A stretch of 64,000 nt of DNA from Clostridia bacterium. Its GTDB lineage: Bacteria; Bacillota; Clostridia; Peptostreptococcales; Anaerovoracaceae. The notes beneath the pieces were generated by a model. The model was not told the DNA's origin, searched no databases, and saw nothing but the letters and a program-made list of their open reading frames with translations. The stretch is from NCBI GenBank assembly GCA_030537495.1, contig JAUNMH010000005.1:1-64000 (forward strand), read 5' to 3'. Positions within the stretch are counted from its first letter, which is position 1; the number at the start of each line of letters is the position of its first letter. Positions 51,283 through 61,183 of this stretch are shown one piece after another. The position numbers were made by a program, and so were the translations under genes.

Positions 51283-52512
51283 GTGAAAAACAGACGTCTT
51301 TTTAAGGAAAATGTATATATGAAGGAAGCCACGGCTAAGATTACCGGCATAAGTGAAAAAGATGGTAAAACGCTAGTTACTTTGGACCAGACGATTTTCT
51401 TCCCAACCGGTGGAGGACAGAGCTGTGATGTGGGTAAACTAGGCGGATATGACGTAGTGGATGTTTTCGAGGCGGACGATGATATTTTCCATGAGGTTTG
51501 CACCACACAGGTTTTGGACGGTGACAGAGAACAAAATTCACTGCAAATAGGCGATGAGATTGAAATTTCAATAGATTGGGCTCATAGATTCGACAATATG
51601 CAGCGTCACTGTGGCGAGCATATTATGTCAGGAATTTTCTTCGAACTTTACGGTGGAGTCAACAGAGGTTTCCACATGGGTGAGGACTATATGACTATAG
51701 ATATTAGTCTGGAGGAAAAGCCTGAATTCAATAAAATTACCTGGGAAATGGCCAAGGAAGTTGAGCTTAGAACTAATATGGTAATTTGGCAGAACCTGCC
51801 CGTAATTACCAGACATTTTGATAAAAGGGAAGAAGCTGAGAACTTGCCTCTTAGAAAGGCCTTGGCTTTTGATGAAGATATTACCATAGTTTGCGTGGGA
51901 AGTGTAGATAATCCAGCGGACTGCGTGGCTTGTTGCGGAACACATCCGGCAACAGTAGGTCAGGTTGGAATGGTAAAAATATATAAGGTAGAGAGCAACA
52001 AGGGCATGTTCCGAATCTATTTTGAAGCAGGAGAAAGAGCGTTTAGGCAGTACCAAGAACGCTTCGATGTGCTTACAATCCTTGAAAATAAGCTTTCAGC
52101 GGGTTTTTCCGATTTAATGGACAAGTATGAAGCTCAGCAGGAAAAAGTCAAGGAAAGCAAGAATCAGCTGTACCATTTAAAGAAGGCTGTAATCAAGAAG
52201 GAAGCCGAAGAAATCAAAAATAACATGAGGCCTGCTTTCGCTAAAAAATATGATATATTGTCAATTAACGATATACTGGATATAGGTAAAGAATTGCAGG
52301 GAAGCATTGATACAATTGCCTTCTTAGTTCACAGCCCAAGCAATACAGTGCTTCTGTTCTCGGACAAGCACGATTGCGGAAAGCTAGTAAAGGAAAATGC
52401 TTCAATTTACGGTGGCAAAGGTGGCGGTGGAAAGCAGTCGGCAAGAGCCATTTTTACAAAAGAAGAGTATGTGGATACCTTCATGGACCTAATCGAGAAG
52501 CATCTAAGGTAG
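51283..52512 (+). CDS. AlaX-L-type alanyl-tRNA editing protein
   Basis: Free-standing AlaX proteins remove wrongly attached amino acids (typically Ser or Gly) from tRNA-Ala. The 409-residue protein starts at a GTG (51283) with AAGGAG 7 bp upstream. It has the N-terminal FFPTGGGQSCDVG motif and the editing-site metal motifs HCGEH (about 107-111) and CCGTH. A coiled-coil (about 275-310) and a C-terminal DHHA1 domain with GGKGGGGKQSARA follow, which makes it the long AlaX-L form. There is no aminoacylation domain, so it is not AlaRS itself. Confidence 0.88.
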   Translation: MKNRRLFKENVYMKEATAKITGISEKDGKTLVTLDQTIFFPTGGGQSCDVGKLGGYDVVDVFEADDDIFHEVCTTQVLDGDREQNSLQIGDEIEISIDWAHRFDNMQRHCGEHIMSGIFFELYGGVNRGFHMGEDYMTIDISLEEKPEFNKITWEMAKEVELRTNMVIWQNLPVITRHFDKREEAENLPLRKALAFDEDITIVCVGSVDNPADCVACCGTHPATVGQVGMVKIYKVESNKGMFRIYFEAGERAFRQYQERFDVLTILENKLSAGFSDLMDKYEAQQEKVKESKNQLYHLKKAVIKKEAEEIKNNMRPAFAKKYDILSINDILDIGKELQGSIDTIAFLVHSPSNTVLLFSDKHDCGKLVKENASIYGGKGGGGKQSARAIFTKEEYVDTFMDLIEKHLR

Positions 52513-52625
52513 CGGCGGCACACAGGATTACAAAGCCACGCATACGACATCACCGCGCATGGGATTCGCAGCGTCCTAATGGACCTCGCGACGGCGCAGC
52601 ATCACACTAAACAAAAGGAGTAAAC

Positions 52626-53993
52626 ATGGAAAAAAATATTCAACTTGAACGTAAGCTGAACCCGTTAAATGTCTGGTCTTTGGCACTGGGCAGCATTATC
52701 GGATGGGGAGCTTTTGTAATGCCGGGAACTACCTTCCTTCCGAGAGCAGGTACACTTGGAACTGGAATCGGTATGGCAATCGGCGCCTTAGTAATGATAA
52801 TTATAGCTATGAACTATGGATATATGGTAGAAAAATATCCAGTGGCAGGAGGAGAATATACCTTCACCGTCAACACATATGGTAAAAAGCATGCCTATGT
52901 GTGCGGATGGTTCCTGGGTCTTTCTTACCTGGCAATAGTTCCGCTAAATGCTACAGCCTTGGGGCTCGTAAGTAGAAAGCTCCTTGGAGGAATTCTGGAA
53001 GTGGGATATATGTATACTGTTGCAGGATGGGATGTTTATGCAGGAGAAGTAATTCTTGCGTCAGTGGCACTGATACTATTTGCCATACTTTCAATTAAGG
53101 GAATAAGTGTGGCTGGCTGGCTACAGACAGTTATTGCATTGGCCCTGGTTGCATCAGTGTTCATACTGGTTGTTGCAGCAATTATCAGTCCATACACAAG
53201 CGTAGAAAATCTGAAACCAGTTTATCCTGAAGGCAAGAGCTCAATGGCTGCTATCGTTGCAATTGTTGCTGTTGCGCCTTGGGCCTTTGTAGGTTTCGAC
53301 TCTATACCGCAGGCGGCGGAAGAGTTCAATTTCTCGCCGAAAAAGGCTAATGGAATAATGATAATTGCCATTGTATTTGGTGGTTTTGTTTACGTGGCGC
53401 TGAACACAATTACGGCATCTGTAATGCCTTGGCAGGAGATGATGGAGAAGGGATATGACTGGCCGGCTGGCGAGGCTGTGGAAATTATGATGGGCAAGGC
53501 AGGGCTGTTCTTCCTTGGAATCGCACTGGTTTGCGCTGTTCTGTCAGGCATCATCGGATTCTATATGGCCACAAGCAGACTGCTTTATTCAATGGCTAGA
53601 GAAGGAGCGTTGCCGCAGTGGTTCGCCAAACTGGACGTGAAAACCAAGACACCAAAGAACGCAATTCTCTTCGTTATGCTAATTTCATTGACCGCACCGT
53701 GGTTCGGTAGAGAAGTTTTGTGCTGGGTTGTTGACATGTCATCAATCGGCGCGGCTATCGGCTATGGCTACACGTCACTGGCTACGTTTAAGACTTTGCA
53801 ACAAAACCCACAGGACAAGAGACCTGTGCTTAAGATTATGTCAGCTTTGGGAGTTTTGTTCGCTGTCATATTTGTAATTTTGCTAGTTGTTCCGGGAATG
53901 CCGTCATACTTGGCACTTGAGTCAAGAGTTTGCCTGGTGGGCTGGATCATACTTGGAATTGTTTTTTACTATGTTTCTCATAAGAGAAAGTAG
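52626..53993 (+). CDS. APC-family amino acid permease
   Basis: The 455-residue membrane protein has about 12 hydrophobic segments and the APC signature near its N-terminus (ALGSIIGWGAFVMPGTTFLP). PWAFVGFDSIPQAAEEF corresponds to the family's TM6 region. AAAAGGAG lies before the ATG. It is close to the lysine cluster, so lysine or another amino acid is a reasonable guess for its substrate, but the sequence does not show it. The 113 bp upstream hold no named feature. Confidence 0.85.
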   Translation: MEKNIQLERKLNPLNVWSLALGSIIGWGAFVMPGTTFLPRAGTLGTGIGMAIGALVMIIIAMNYGYMVEKYPVAGGEYTFTVNTYGKKHAYVCGWFLGLSYLAIVPLNATALGLVSRKLLGGILEVGYMYTVAGWDVYAGEVILASVALILFAILSIKGISVAGWLQTVIALALVASVFILVVAAIISPYTSVENLKPVYPEGKSSMAAIVAIVAVAPWAFVGFDSIPQAAEEFNFSPKKANGIMIIAIVFGGFVYVALNTITASVMPWQEMMEKGYDWPAGEAVEIMMGKAGLFFLGIALVCAVLSGIIGFYMATSRLLYSMAREGALPQWFAKLDVKTKTPKNAILFVMLISLTAPWFGREVLCWVVDMSSIGAAIGYGYTSLATFKTLQQNPQDKRPVLKIMSALGVLFAVIFVILLVVPGMPSYLALESRVCLVGWIILGIVFYYVSHKRK

Positions 53994-54034
53994 ATAATAT
54001 AAAGATGTAAGACACACCGACGGGAGGGATTATA

Positions 54035-55324
54035 ATGTCAAATTGTGCAATCGTAGGTATTAACTGGGGAGACGAAGGAAAGGGCCGCATGGTAGACCTT
54101 CTGACTGAAAATTATGACGTAGTAGTTAGGTTCCAGGGGGGAGGTAATGCAGGTCACACCATCGTAACAGACCAGGGAAAATTTGCATTACACTTGCTTC
54201 CATCGGGAATTTTCAGAGACGGCGTTATTAACGTTTTAGGTAACGGCGTAGCTGTTGACCCAGAGAATTTGCTTGATGAAATTGAACAGGTTAGAGCTAA
54301 AGGGGTTAAAATCGATAGCACTAATCTTAAAATAAGTGACAGAGCATCTATTTTGATGCCTTGGCACAGAGACCTTGATGGCCTGGAAGAGGCAAGACTT
54401 GCTGATAAGAAATATGGTTCTACTAAGCAGGGAATCGCACCTTTTTACTCAGACAAATATCAGAAGAAGACAATTCTTGCAGGAGAATTGCTTTATAGAG
54501 AGGATGCCAAGGCACACCTTCTTGAAATTATGGAATGGAAGAATCTGATTTTGACAAAGGTTTATGGTGCGCCAGCTTATACTGAAGAAATGATTGATCA
54601 GTGGCTTGACGAATATGCTGAAAAAATAGTACCATATGTTTGTGATACAGGAAGTCTTCTGAAGAACGCTCATGAAGCCGGCAAGCAGATTATGTTTGAG
54701 GCTCAGCTTGGTTCACTTAGAGACCTGGATTACGGCATTTACCCATATACAACATCTTCTAACACAACTGCTGCTTTTGCGCCAATCGGTTCAGGATACC
54801 CAGGTGCGAAAATTGACAGCATTCTAGGAGTTGTAAAGGCTTACTCAACTTGCGTAGGTGAAGGTCCTTTCGTTTGCGAAATGTTTGGGGAAGAGGCTGA
54901 AGAACTTCGTAAGGAAGGTGCTGAATACGGTGCTAAGACTGGTAGACCTCGTAGAGTTGGACCTCTTGATTTAGTTGCTACTTCCTACGGTATCGAAGTT
55001 CAGGCAGCAACAGAAATTGCCCTTACTAAACTAGACGTGCTGAGCTATCTTGACAAGATTCCTGTGTGCACAGCTTACGAAATTAACGGCGAAAAAACTA
55101 CACGCTTCCCATTCACTGCAGCTCAGTATCGAGCAAAACCAGTAGTGGAGTATCTTGATGGTTGGAAGTGTGATATCAGTAAGGTAAGAACATGGGACGA
55201 CCTTCCGGCCAATGCCCGTGCTTATGTTGAATATATTGAGAAGGCAGTAAATTGCCCAATCACCTACGTTTCAGTAGGACCTGAAAGAGATAGCATTATT
55301 ATTAGAACTGTGGAGGACAAGTAA
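54035..55324 (+). CDS. purA: Adenylosuccinate synthetase
   Basis: PurA makes adenylosuccinate from IMP, aspartate and GTP in AMP synthesis. The 429-residue protein has the GTP-binding loop GDEGKG near residue 12, the catalytic His in GGGNAGHT, and the C-terminal T(R)FPFTA region. The usual GIGPAY motif reads GIAPFY, a small departure. GGGAGGGA precedes the ATG. The stop codon adjoins the purB start. Confidence 0.93.
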   Translation: MSNCAIVGINWGDEGKGRMVDLLTENYDVVVRFQGGGNAGHTIVTDQGKFALHLLPSGIFRDGVINVLGNGVAVDPENLLDEIEQVRAKGVKIDSTNLKISDRASILMPWHRDLDGLEEARLADKKYGSTKQGIAPFYSDKYQKKTILAGELLYREDAKAHLLEIMEWKNLILTKVYGAPAYTEEMIDQWLDEYAEKIVPYVCDTGSLLKNAHEAGKQIMFEAQLGSLRDLDYGIYPYTTSSNTTAAFAPIGSGYPGAKIDSILGVVKAYSTCVGEGPFVCEMFGEEAEELRKEGAEYGAKTGRPRRVGPLDLVATSYGIEVQAATEIALTKLDVLSYLDKIPVCTAYEINGEKTTRFPFTAAQYRAKPVVEYLDGWKCDISKVRTWDDLPANARAYVEYIEKAVNCPITYVSVGPERDSIIIRTVEDK

Positions 55325-56740
55325 ATGACAAACGAATACGTATCACCTTTATCAACGAGATATGCGTCAAAGTACATGAGAGAGCTTTTTTCTTCTGATA
55401 CAAGATATAAGACATGGAGAAAGCTTTGGATTTCACTGGCTGAGGCAGAAATGAAACTTGGCCTTCCAATTACTGCAGATCAGGTTGAAGAATTAAAGGC
55501 ACACATCGATGAAATCGATTATGATGTTGTAGCAAAACGTGAAAAGGAAGTTAGACACGACGTTATGGCACATGTATACGCTTATGGTCAGGTTGCACCA
55601 AGTGCGGCAGGAATCATTCATCTAGGCGCAACAAGCTGCTATGTAACAGATAACGCTGACATTGTAATTTACAGAGATGCGTTAAGATATGTAAGAGAAG
55701 AACTTCTAGTAGTTATTGCAAACCTTGCAAAATTCGCTGAAGAGTACAAGGCTACTCCAACTTTAGGATACACTCACTATCAGCCTGCACAGCTGGTAAC
55801 TGTAGGTAAGAGAGCAACTCTCTGGATGCAGGATTTATATGCAGACCTAGAAGAAATCGATTTCGTTTTAGATAGCTTCAAGTTTTTGGGATGTCGTGGA
55901 ACTACTGGAACAGAAGCAAGCTTCATGGAATTATTTGATGGAGATGAAGCTAAGATCGACAAGATGAATGAAATGATCGCTGCAGACTTTGGCTTCGATA
56001 AGAGATTCCACGTTTGTGGACAGACATACCCAAGAAAGACAGATAGCAGAATTCTAAACTGCCTATCATCTCTTGCACAGAGCTGCTACAGAATGGCTAA
56101 CGATATCCGTCTTCTTCAGCACGACAGACAGGTTGAAGAACCATTCGAAAAAAACCAGATTGGTTCATCTGCTATGGCTTACAAGCGTAACCCAATGAGA
56201 AGTGAAAGAATCTGCTCACTGGCAAGATACCTAATGTCAGATGCATCAAATGCGGCTCAGACTGCGGCTGTTCAGTGGTTAGAAAGAACTTTAGACGACT
56301 CAGCAAACAGAAGAATTTCAATGCCTGAAGGTTTCCTTTGCGCTGACGCAATTCTTCGTCTTGCACAGAACGTAACTGACGGACTTCACGTAAACGAAAA
56401 AATCGTGGAAAAGACTGTTGATGAATATCTTCCATTCATTGCAACTGAAAATCTTATGATGGAAGCTGTAAAGAGAGGTGGAGACAGACAGGAAATCCAC
56501 GAAATCATTCGTTCATGCTCCATGGAAGCAACCGCAAATATGAAGAACGGTCTATCCTGCAACCTGCTTGAATTACTGAGCCAGGTTAAGGAATTCGGAC
56601 TTACTCTTGAAGAAATGAAGGAACTTCTGCAGGCAGACAAGTACATCGGTCGTTGCCCTCAGCAGGTAGATGCATTCCTTGAAGTTGTTAAGCCGGCAAT
56701 TGCAGGCGTTCACAACGAATCCGCAGAAATTAATCTGTAA
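55325..56740 (+). CDS. purB: Adenylosuccinate lyase
   Basis: PurB releases fumarate from adenylosuccinate and from SAICAR in purine synthesis. The 471-residue protein has the HGVMAHV-like DVMAHVYAYG near residue 76, LGYTHYQPAQ and the fumarase/lyase signature GSSAMAYKRNP. It begins at the base after the purA stop, so the pair form one transcription unit that makes AMP. Confidence 0.94.
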   Translation: MTNEYVSPLSTRYASKYMRELFSSDTRYKTWRKLWISLAEAEMKLGLPITADQVEELKAHIDEIDYDVVAKREKEVRHDVMAHVYAYGQVAPSAAGIIHLGATSCYVTDNADIVIYRDALRYVREELLVVIANLAKFAEEYKATPTLGYTHYQPAQLVTVGKRATLWMQDLYADLEEIDFVLDSFKFLGCRGTTGTEASFMELFDGDEAKIDKMNEMIAADFGFDKRFHVCGQTYPRKTDSRILNCLSSLAQSCYRMANDIRLLQHDRQVEEPFEKNQIGSSAMAYKRNPMRSERICSLARYLMSDASNAAQTAAVQWLERTLDDSANRRISMPEGFLCADAILRLAQNVTDGLHVNEKIVEKTVDEYLPFIATENLMMEAVKRGGDRQEIHEIIRSCSMEATANMKNGLSCNLLELLSQVKEFGLTLEEMKELLQADKYIGRCPQQVDAFLEVVKPAIAGVHNESAEINL

Positions 56741-56746
56741 AAAATT

Positions 56747-56774
56747 CAGGCAGGTTTTCTAACTTGCCTGTTTT
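56747..56774. terminator. Shared terminator between purB and the histidine kinase gene
   Basis: CAGGCAGGTT (56747-56756) pairs with AACTTGCCTG (56761-56770) with one G-T pair, then TTTT. The stop of the minus-strand kinase gene (56759) lies inside the stem. Confidence 0.7.
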
Positions 56775-58039
56775 AGTATAACTCTCATTGTAAATATTCC
56801 ATTATTAGCATCGAAGGTGTATATGCCGTTATGCCTCTGAGCGATGTTGCTTATACTCTTAACACCGAACCCATGTCCCTTTTCCTCTGTTACCGGCAGG
56901 CCATTTTCCATAACAACCTCTCCAAGATATGGATTTTCAATGGAAATAAGAAGGCTGGACTTGTGGGTTTTGAAATCCAGATGTACCCAGCGGCGGTCGC
57001 CTTTGCACTGAGACACCGCGTTAAGGGCATTCTCAAGGCCGTTGGACAAGAGGGTGCAAAGTTCCGTTTCTGAGAGCATGAGCTCCTCAGGCAGTGAAAC
57101 GTTAGCCGCAAAGTCGACTTCCAGCTGCTCAGCGCGAGACGCGAAGTAGGAAATAATCAGGTTCACAGACTTATTTCTGCAGTAGCGCGTCGGCGTCAAG
57201 CGATCTAAATCTTTCTGAGTTTCATGAATATATTCCAAAGCTTTCTCAGTTTCCCCATTAAAAATATACTCTCCCAAAATAATGAAATGGTGGCGCATAT
57301 CGTGCCTGTAAGTAGCTGTCTCCTCAATGGAACGCTGCAGCATGGTTAGCTCCGCGTCGGACTGCTTCAGCTCCATGGTCAGGTGGGTGTTCTCCAGCTC
57401 AGCCGAATAACGGTTCTCCAGGGCCCGGTGATACATGGCCACAAAGGTGATATAGAACAAAGCCGTCATAGTCGTGATAAATTCATTAAATGGAAGAATC
57501 GCCGAGTAAAGCAGGTGGGTGTACACCGTAGTCACATAGTCAAAGATGTAATACAGTATCGGCAGGCTGCCGAGCCAGGCAAGCACTGTCTTGGAGTAGT
57601 TCATCGCCTCGTTTGCCGGTCGCACAAGGTATCTCTCCAGAAGAACAAAACTCACAATGGCTATAACCGTATAACTGATTTCTGAAACAAGGTCAGATTT
57701 CGTAAGGCTGAGAATCGTAGTGGAAAACCAGTGGGGAATCTGGCAGCACAAATATGCGGTAAAAACTGACACAGTTGATATGCTAAATGGCCTTTTCATA
57801 ATAAAGGTCAGGGCCAAAATTAAGGGGATATGGGTTATGAAGGGATACCATTTTTCCGTTACGTCAACTCCTAAGGTAGAATAAAAAATTCCTTGCACAG
57901 CAAGAAGCACTATAGCTATTGCTACAGTGAGATATGTATCCTTCTTTGATTTAATTTCTCCCGTTAGTTCGGCGGATAAGAAGACGCCGTATAGGAGAAC
58001 TATGCCATAGTTGACTATGGTCAGAATTGTGCAAGCCAT
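56759..58039 (-). CDS. AgrC-like sensor histidine kinase (GHKL type)
   Basis: The 426-residue protein has about six hydrophobic segments in its first half, then a kinase core. The phospho-acceptor region is YRHDMRHHF, and the GHKL ATPase has NALNAV (N box) and GHGFGVKSI (G box). This layout is that of AgrC/ComD-type peptide-sensing kinases. AAGGG precedes the ATG on the minus strand. It follows the response regulator by 24 bp in the same transcript. No agrB- or agrD-like gene is in the window, so its signal is unknown. Confidence 0.88.
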   Translation of the reverse strand: MACTILTIVNYGIVLLYGVFLSAELTGEIKSKKDTYLTVAIAIVLLAVQGIFYSTLGVDVTEKWYPFITHIPLILALTFIMKRPFSISTVSVFTAYLCCQIPHWFSTTILSLTKSDLVSEISYTVIAIVSFVLLERYLVRPANEAMNYSKTVLAWLGSLPILYYIFDYVTTVYTHLLYSAILPFNEFITTMTALFYITFVAMYHRALENRYSAELENTHLTMELKQSDAELTMLQRSIEETATYRHDMRHHFIILGEYIFNGETEKALEYIHETQKDLDRLTPTRYCRNKSVNLIISYFASRAEQLEVDFAANVSLPEELMLSETELCTLLSNGLENALNAVSQCKGDRRWVHLDFKTHKSSLLISIENPYLGEVVMENGLPVTEEKGHGFGVKSISNIAQRHNGIYTFDANNGIFTMRVILKQAS

Positions 58040-58063
58040 ATGTATCCCTTCCTGGCTGTCGCC

Positions 58064-58780
58064 CTAGTCTTTGGCGAACATATAGTTCATATATTGGTCC
58101 TTAATGTCACGGACTAGGAGCCTGGAAACAGGAAACTCCTTTCCGCTGTAGGTTTTGATCGTTGTTGGTTCGATGGAACTGATGTAGTCCATGTTCAGAA
58201 TGTAGGAGCGGTGAATCTTCTTGAACTCTGTGCGACTTAGGAATGCCTCTTCGTAGTCGGACATGGAGCCGCGAATTTCTTTGTTACTGCCGTCGCTAAG
58301 GTGGAAGACTAGATGTTTGTTGTAGACTTCCAGGCACTCGATTTTGGCAAAAGGTATGTTGACTATTCCCATAGGCGTGTAGATGACGCAAACTTGATTC
58401 CTTGCTTTTCGCTCAAGCATAATCTTGTCGATGAGAGGGAATAAGGCCTCCTCTTTTACCGGCTTCAGCAAATAGTAGTAGGCATCTACGGCGTAGCTGT
58501 CAATGGCAAACTCCTTGGACGAGGTCAGAAAGATAATTTTAATTTCCTCATTGAATTTCCTTATTTCCTGAGCCGCCTGCATGCCTGTGAATCCGGGCAT
58601 TATAATATCGAGAATGAGAATGCCGTAGTCGTTTTTTCTAAGGGCGTCCATTAGCTCTATGGCGCTTTCATAAGTGTCGACGCTCATGGGCACATCGTTG
58701 ATTTTTCTATAGTTCTGCAGGATGCCTTCAACCTTATCCAGCATCTGCCTATTGTCATCACATACTGCAATTTTTAACAT
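58064..58780 (-). CDS. LytTR-type response regulator (AgrA-like)
   Basis: The 238-residue protein has a receiver domain with Asp in ILDIIMPG (about 54-61) and a C-terminal LytTR DNA-binding domain (about 140-235) with FKKIHRSYILN and the LLVRD tail. It works with the adjacent AgrC-like kinase. LytTR proteins bind direct repeats about 21 bp apart, and such a pair lies in the intergenic region at 58836-58866. The transcribed order is regulator first, kinase second. Confidence 0.92.
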   Translation of the reverse strand: MLKIAVCDDNRQMLDKVEGILQNYRKINDVPMSVDTYESAIELMDALRKNDYGILILDIIMPGFTGMQAAQEIRKFNEEIKIIFLTSSKEFAIDSYAVDAYYYLLKPVKEEALFPLIDKIMLERKARNQVCVIYTPMGIVNIPFAKIECLEVYNKHLVFHLSDGSNKEIRGSMSDYEEAFLSRTEFKKIHRSYILNMDYISSIEPTTIKTYSGKEFPVSRLLVRDIKDQYMNYMFAKD

Positions 58781-58800
58781 TTCTCTTCACTCCTTCCTTA

Positions 58801-58829
58801 ATTTTAGCATAGCACAAAACGCAAGTAAA
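58801..58829 (-). promoter_or_regulatory. Promoter of the two-component genes
   Basis: On the minus strand TTTACT (58829-58824) and TAAAAT (58806-58801) are 17 bp apart, followed by an AAGGAAGGAG ribosome site. The predicted LytTR repeats sit just upstream of this promoter too. Confidence 0.65.
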
Positions 58830-58835
58830 GTAGTT

Positions 58836-58903
58836 ACATTTCGGGTCGCCATTTCGACATTTCGGGCAATTTCTCTCTGAACGGGTTTTTTCGGGAGTAT
58901 AAT
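58836..58903 (+). promoter_or_regulatory. Putative LytTR binding repeats and promoter of the exported-protein gene
   Basis: ACATTTCGGG occurs at 58836-58845 and 58857-58866, a direct repeat with 21-bp period. A TATAAT box is at 58898-58903, but the -35 region (CTCTGA, 58875-58880) is poor. Repeats placed directly upstream of a weak -35 are the usual arrangement of a LytTR-activated promoter. Confidence 0.6.
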
Positions 58904-58963
58904 TTAGCTACGAAAACCTGATGAGGGTGGAAAATTCTTAACATATATAGAAAGGGAGTAGTT

Positions 58964-60988
58964 ATGAAAAAGAAGATTTTTAGCATCGTATTATCATTGT
59001 GTATGGTAGTAGCGATGATGCCTATGGCAAGCGGATTTGCATGGGCAGAGGAAACAAGTAGCGAAGGTAGCGGAAGTACAACCGAAAGCACAATTGTGGG
59101 AACGGCAGTGGAGAATGTGACATTTACTCATACATATGATGTGCAGAGAAATCCCGCGTATCCTGCAAAAGGGGGGGAAGTAAAATTATCAGGACTAAGT
59201 AAACCTTATACTGCTCCTTCTGCAACGACAACAACCGAAGGAATTTGGAAATTGCGCAAGGTGGGAACATATGCCTATGTTAAAAGCAAGAATCAGAATA
59301 GCGCAGCTCTAGATAGTATTGTAGGTACAGTTGCAACGAACTACGGGATAACGGACAAGGACTCAATGGCCATTCATGAACTTATTAAAGACGAAACTCA
59401 TATTGCATATGGAGTCGTTGTTGCATACGAAAAAGATAAAGGTCGTGCATGCTTCATAGGAGATGCTCTTAATAGCAGCACTGGGTATTTCTTATCCATC
59501 CAGGCAGAGACTGGTTCCGTTACAATGAAAGCTGGCGAAGTTGCATCAGATATGACTAAGAACCTGAGTATATCCTTAGACCAGACAGGAAATCTTGACT
59601 TTGGATCTAAAGATAAAGGCTATACAGTAGATACAAGTGAAGCCAAAGCTGTGACAATTTCTAACGTTGGTAATGCAGAAACAGGTGCTTTAAATATTAG
59701 CGTGTCACAACCAGATGCATTTGAATTGAGTAAAACCAATGTTGGTAGTATCGCTGTTGGAGGATCTGATAGCTTTACTGTAATTCCTAAGGCTGGCTTA
59801 CCTGCAGGCACATACAATGCCACTGTTACAGTAAGCGGCACAGACCTAGATCCGCAGTCATTTACTGTAAGCTTCACAGTAAATGATAACTCTACGCCAA
59901 TAACGCCGCCAACACCACCGGTAGTTCATACTCACAATTATGGAGAGCCAACTTACGTGTGGGCAGATGACGGCAAGACATGCACAGCAACTAAAATTTG
60001 TAAAGATGGAAGTTGCCTAAGTACAGTAGAAGGTAACACTGTTACAGAAAGCGGAGTTATCACGTCAGCAGTAAAAACTCCTGCAACTTACACATCCAAG
60101 GGAACAACAACTTACACTGCAACATTTACAGACAGTGATTTCACAACCCAGACAAAGGATGTTGACGACATTCCGCAGCTAGTATATGTTCCAGTACATT
60201 CACATGACTATTCACAGCACATTGCCAGCGACAGATATAAGAAGTCTGACGCAACTTGCCTGTCACCAGCAGTATACTACGTATCCTGCATCTGCGGGGC
60301 AAAGGGAACTGCAACATTTGAAAGTGGCGAAAAGGGTGCACACAACTATGTAGATGGAAAATGCACAGTTTGCGGAGAAATCAGCAAGGCCCTTGCAAAG
60401 AGCGAGCTTTCATCAGACTTTGAGGCAGTACCTACAGCAGAAGCCATGAAGGTTTTCTGGGGCAGGGTTGAAGGCGCTGAAGGATACGACGTTTATGTAC
60501 AGATCTGCGGCAAGAGATTTACTGCAAAGTCAATTACAAATGTAGCTGATGGCAACGCAACAGAAACAGTAATCAAAAAAATCAACGGCAAAAAGATTGA
60601 CCTGAACAGAAATTACAAGATTTTCGTGAAGGCATATAAGCTTGTTGATGGCAAGAAGGTTATACTTTCAAGAACTGTCATCGCTCACAGCACTAGCGTA
60701 AAGAATGCAAAGTATACTAACGTTAAGGATATCACAGTATCCAAGAATTCATATGACCTGAGCGTAGGCACTACTGCCAATATAGTAGCTCATTCAGTTA
60801 AGGCTGACGGCAAGAAGCAGATTCTTGGCGACAATCACGTAAAAGAATTCAGATATGCTTCCTCAAACGAAGCAGTTGCAACAGTTTCCAAGTCAGGAAA
60901 AATCACTGCTTTAACAGCAGGAAACTGCGAAATTTACGTATACGGAATCAACGGAAGCCGCGAAGTAGTTGAAGTAACTGTTAAATAG
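58964..60988 (+). CDS. Exported multidomain surface protein
   Basis: The 674-residue protein has a signal peptide (about 1-30, ending SGFAWAEE). An ASH/HYDIN-like beta domain (about 205-308) precedes a PPTPPVVHTHNYG linker. Two Cys-containing repeats with HxHxY starts follow (about 323-410 and 414-470). The C-terminal part contains an Fn3-like domain and a Big2 (Ig-like) domain ending at the terminus. No LPXTG motif is visible. It is divergent from, and likely controlled by, the LytTR pair. Function is unknown; adhesion or cell-wall association is inferred. Confidence 0.82.
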   Translation: MKKKIFSIVLSLCMVVAMMPMASGFAWAEETSSEGSGSTTESTIVGTAVENVTFTHTYDVQRNPAYPAKGGEVKLSGLSKPYTAPSATTTTEGIWKLRKVGTYAYVKSKNQNSAALDSIVGTVATNYGITDKDSMAIHELIKDETHIAYGVVVAYEKDKGRACFIGDALNSSTGYFLSIQAETGSVTMKAGEVASDMTKNLSISLDQTGNLDFGSKDKGYTVDTSEAKAVTISNVGNAETGALNISVSQPDAFELSKTNVGSIAVGGSDSFTVIPKAGLPAGTYNATVTVSGTDLDPQSFTVSFTVNDNSTPITPPTPPVVHTHNYGEPTYVWADDGKTCTATKICKDGSCLSTVEGNTVTESGVITSAVKTPATYTSKGTTTYTATFTDSDFTTQTKDVDDIPQLVYVPVHSHDYSQHIASDRYKKSDATCLSPAVYYVSCICGAKGTATFESGEKGAHNYVDGKCTVCGEISKALAKSELSSDFEAVPTAEAMKVFWGRVEGAEGYDVYVQICGKRFTAKSITNVADGNATETVIKKINGKKIDLNRNYKIFVKAYKLVDGKKVILSRTVIAHSTSVKNAKYTNVKDITVSKNSYDLSVGTTANIVAHSVKADGKKQILGDNHVKEFRYASSNEAVATVSKSGKITALTAGNCEIYVYGINGSREVVEVTVK

Positions 60989-61030
60989 AAATAAATAAAA
61001 GTTCGCCCAAAGGGTGAAAGCAAAAGTGTT

Positions 61031-61066
61031 AAAGGAGCTGTAATCCCGCAAGGTTACAGCTCCTTT
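61031..61066 (+). terminator. Terminator of the exported-protein gene
   Basis: AAAGGAGCTGTAA (61031-61043) pairs perfectly with TTACAGCTCCTTT (61054-61066). Confidence 0.8.
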
Positions 61067-61073
61067 AGATATG

Positions 61074-61180
61074 CGTCACATCACAATTAGGTAAAGATAT
61101 ATCCAGACTTTATGATACGCATCGTAATTAGACGATGATTTATCGAAATTTTACGTCACGCATCGCAATTAGGCGATGTA
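61074..61180. repeat. Short palindromic repeats preceding the TIR element, copy 2
   Basis: Units lie at 61117-61138 (ACGCATCGTAATTAGACGATGA) and 61157-61180, with a degenerate one near 61076-61095 (CACATCACAATTAGG). The ATTAG core recurs about every 41 bp. The order, repeats then TIR element, is the same as at 28219-28618. Confidence 0.7.
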
Positions 61181-61183
61181 TTT

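Noticed and set aside
56759-58780. Complete agr quorum-sensing locus
   Set aside because: Only the kinase and LytTR regulator are present; no AgrB-like protease or AgrD-like peptide was found on either side.
61074-61180. CRISPR-like spacing of about 22-bp palindromic units every 41 bp (also at 28219-28308)
   Set aside because: Only two or three diverged units occur, spacers are very short, no cas gene is present, and the same units precede a TIR element in both places and occur inside mtnA.
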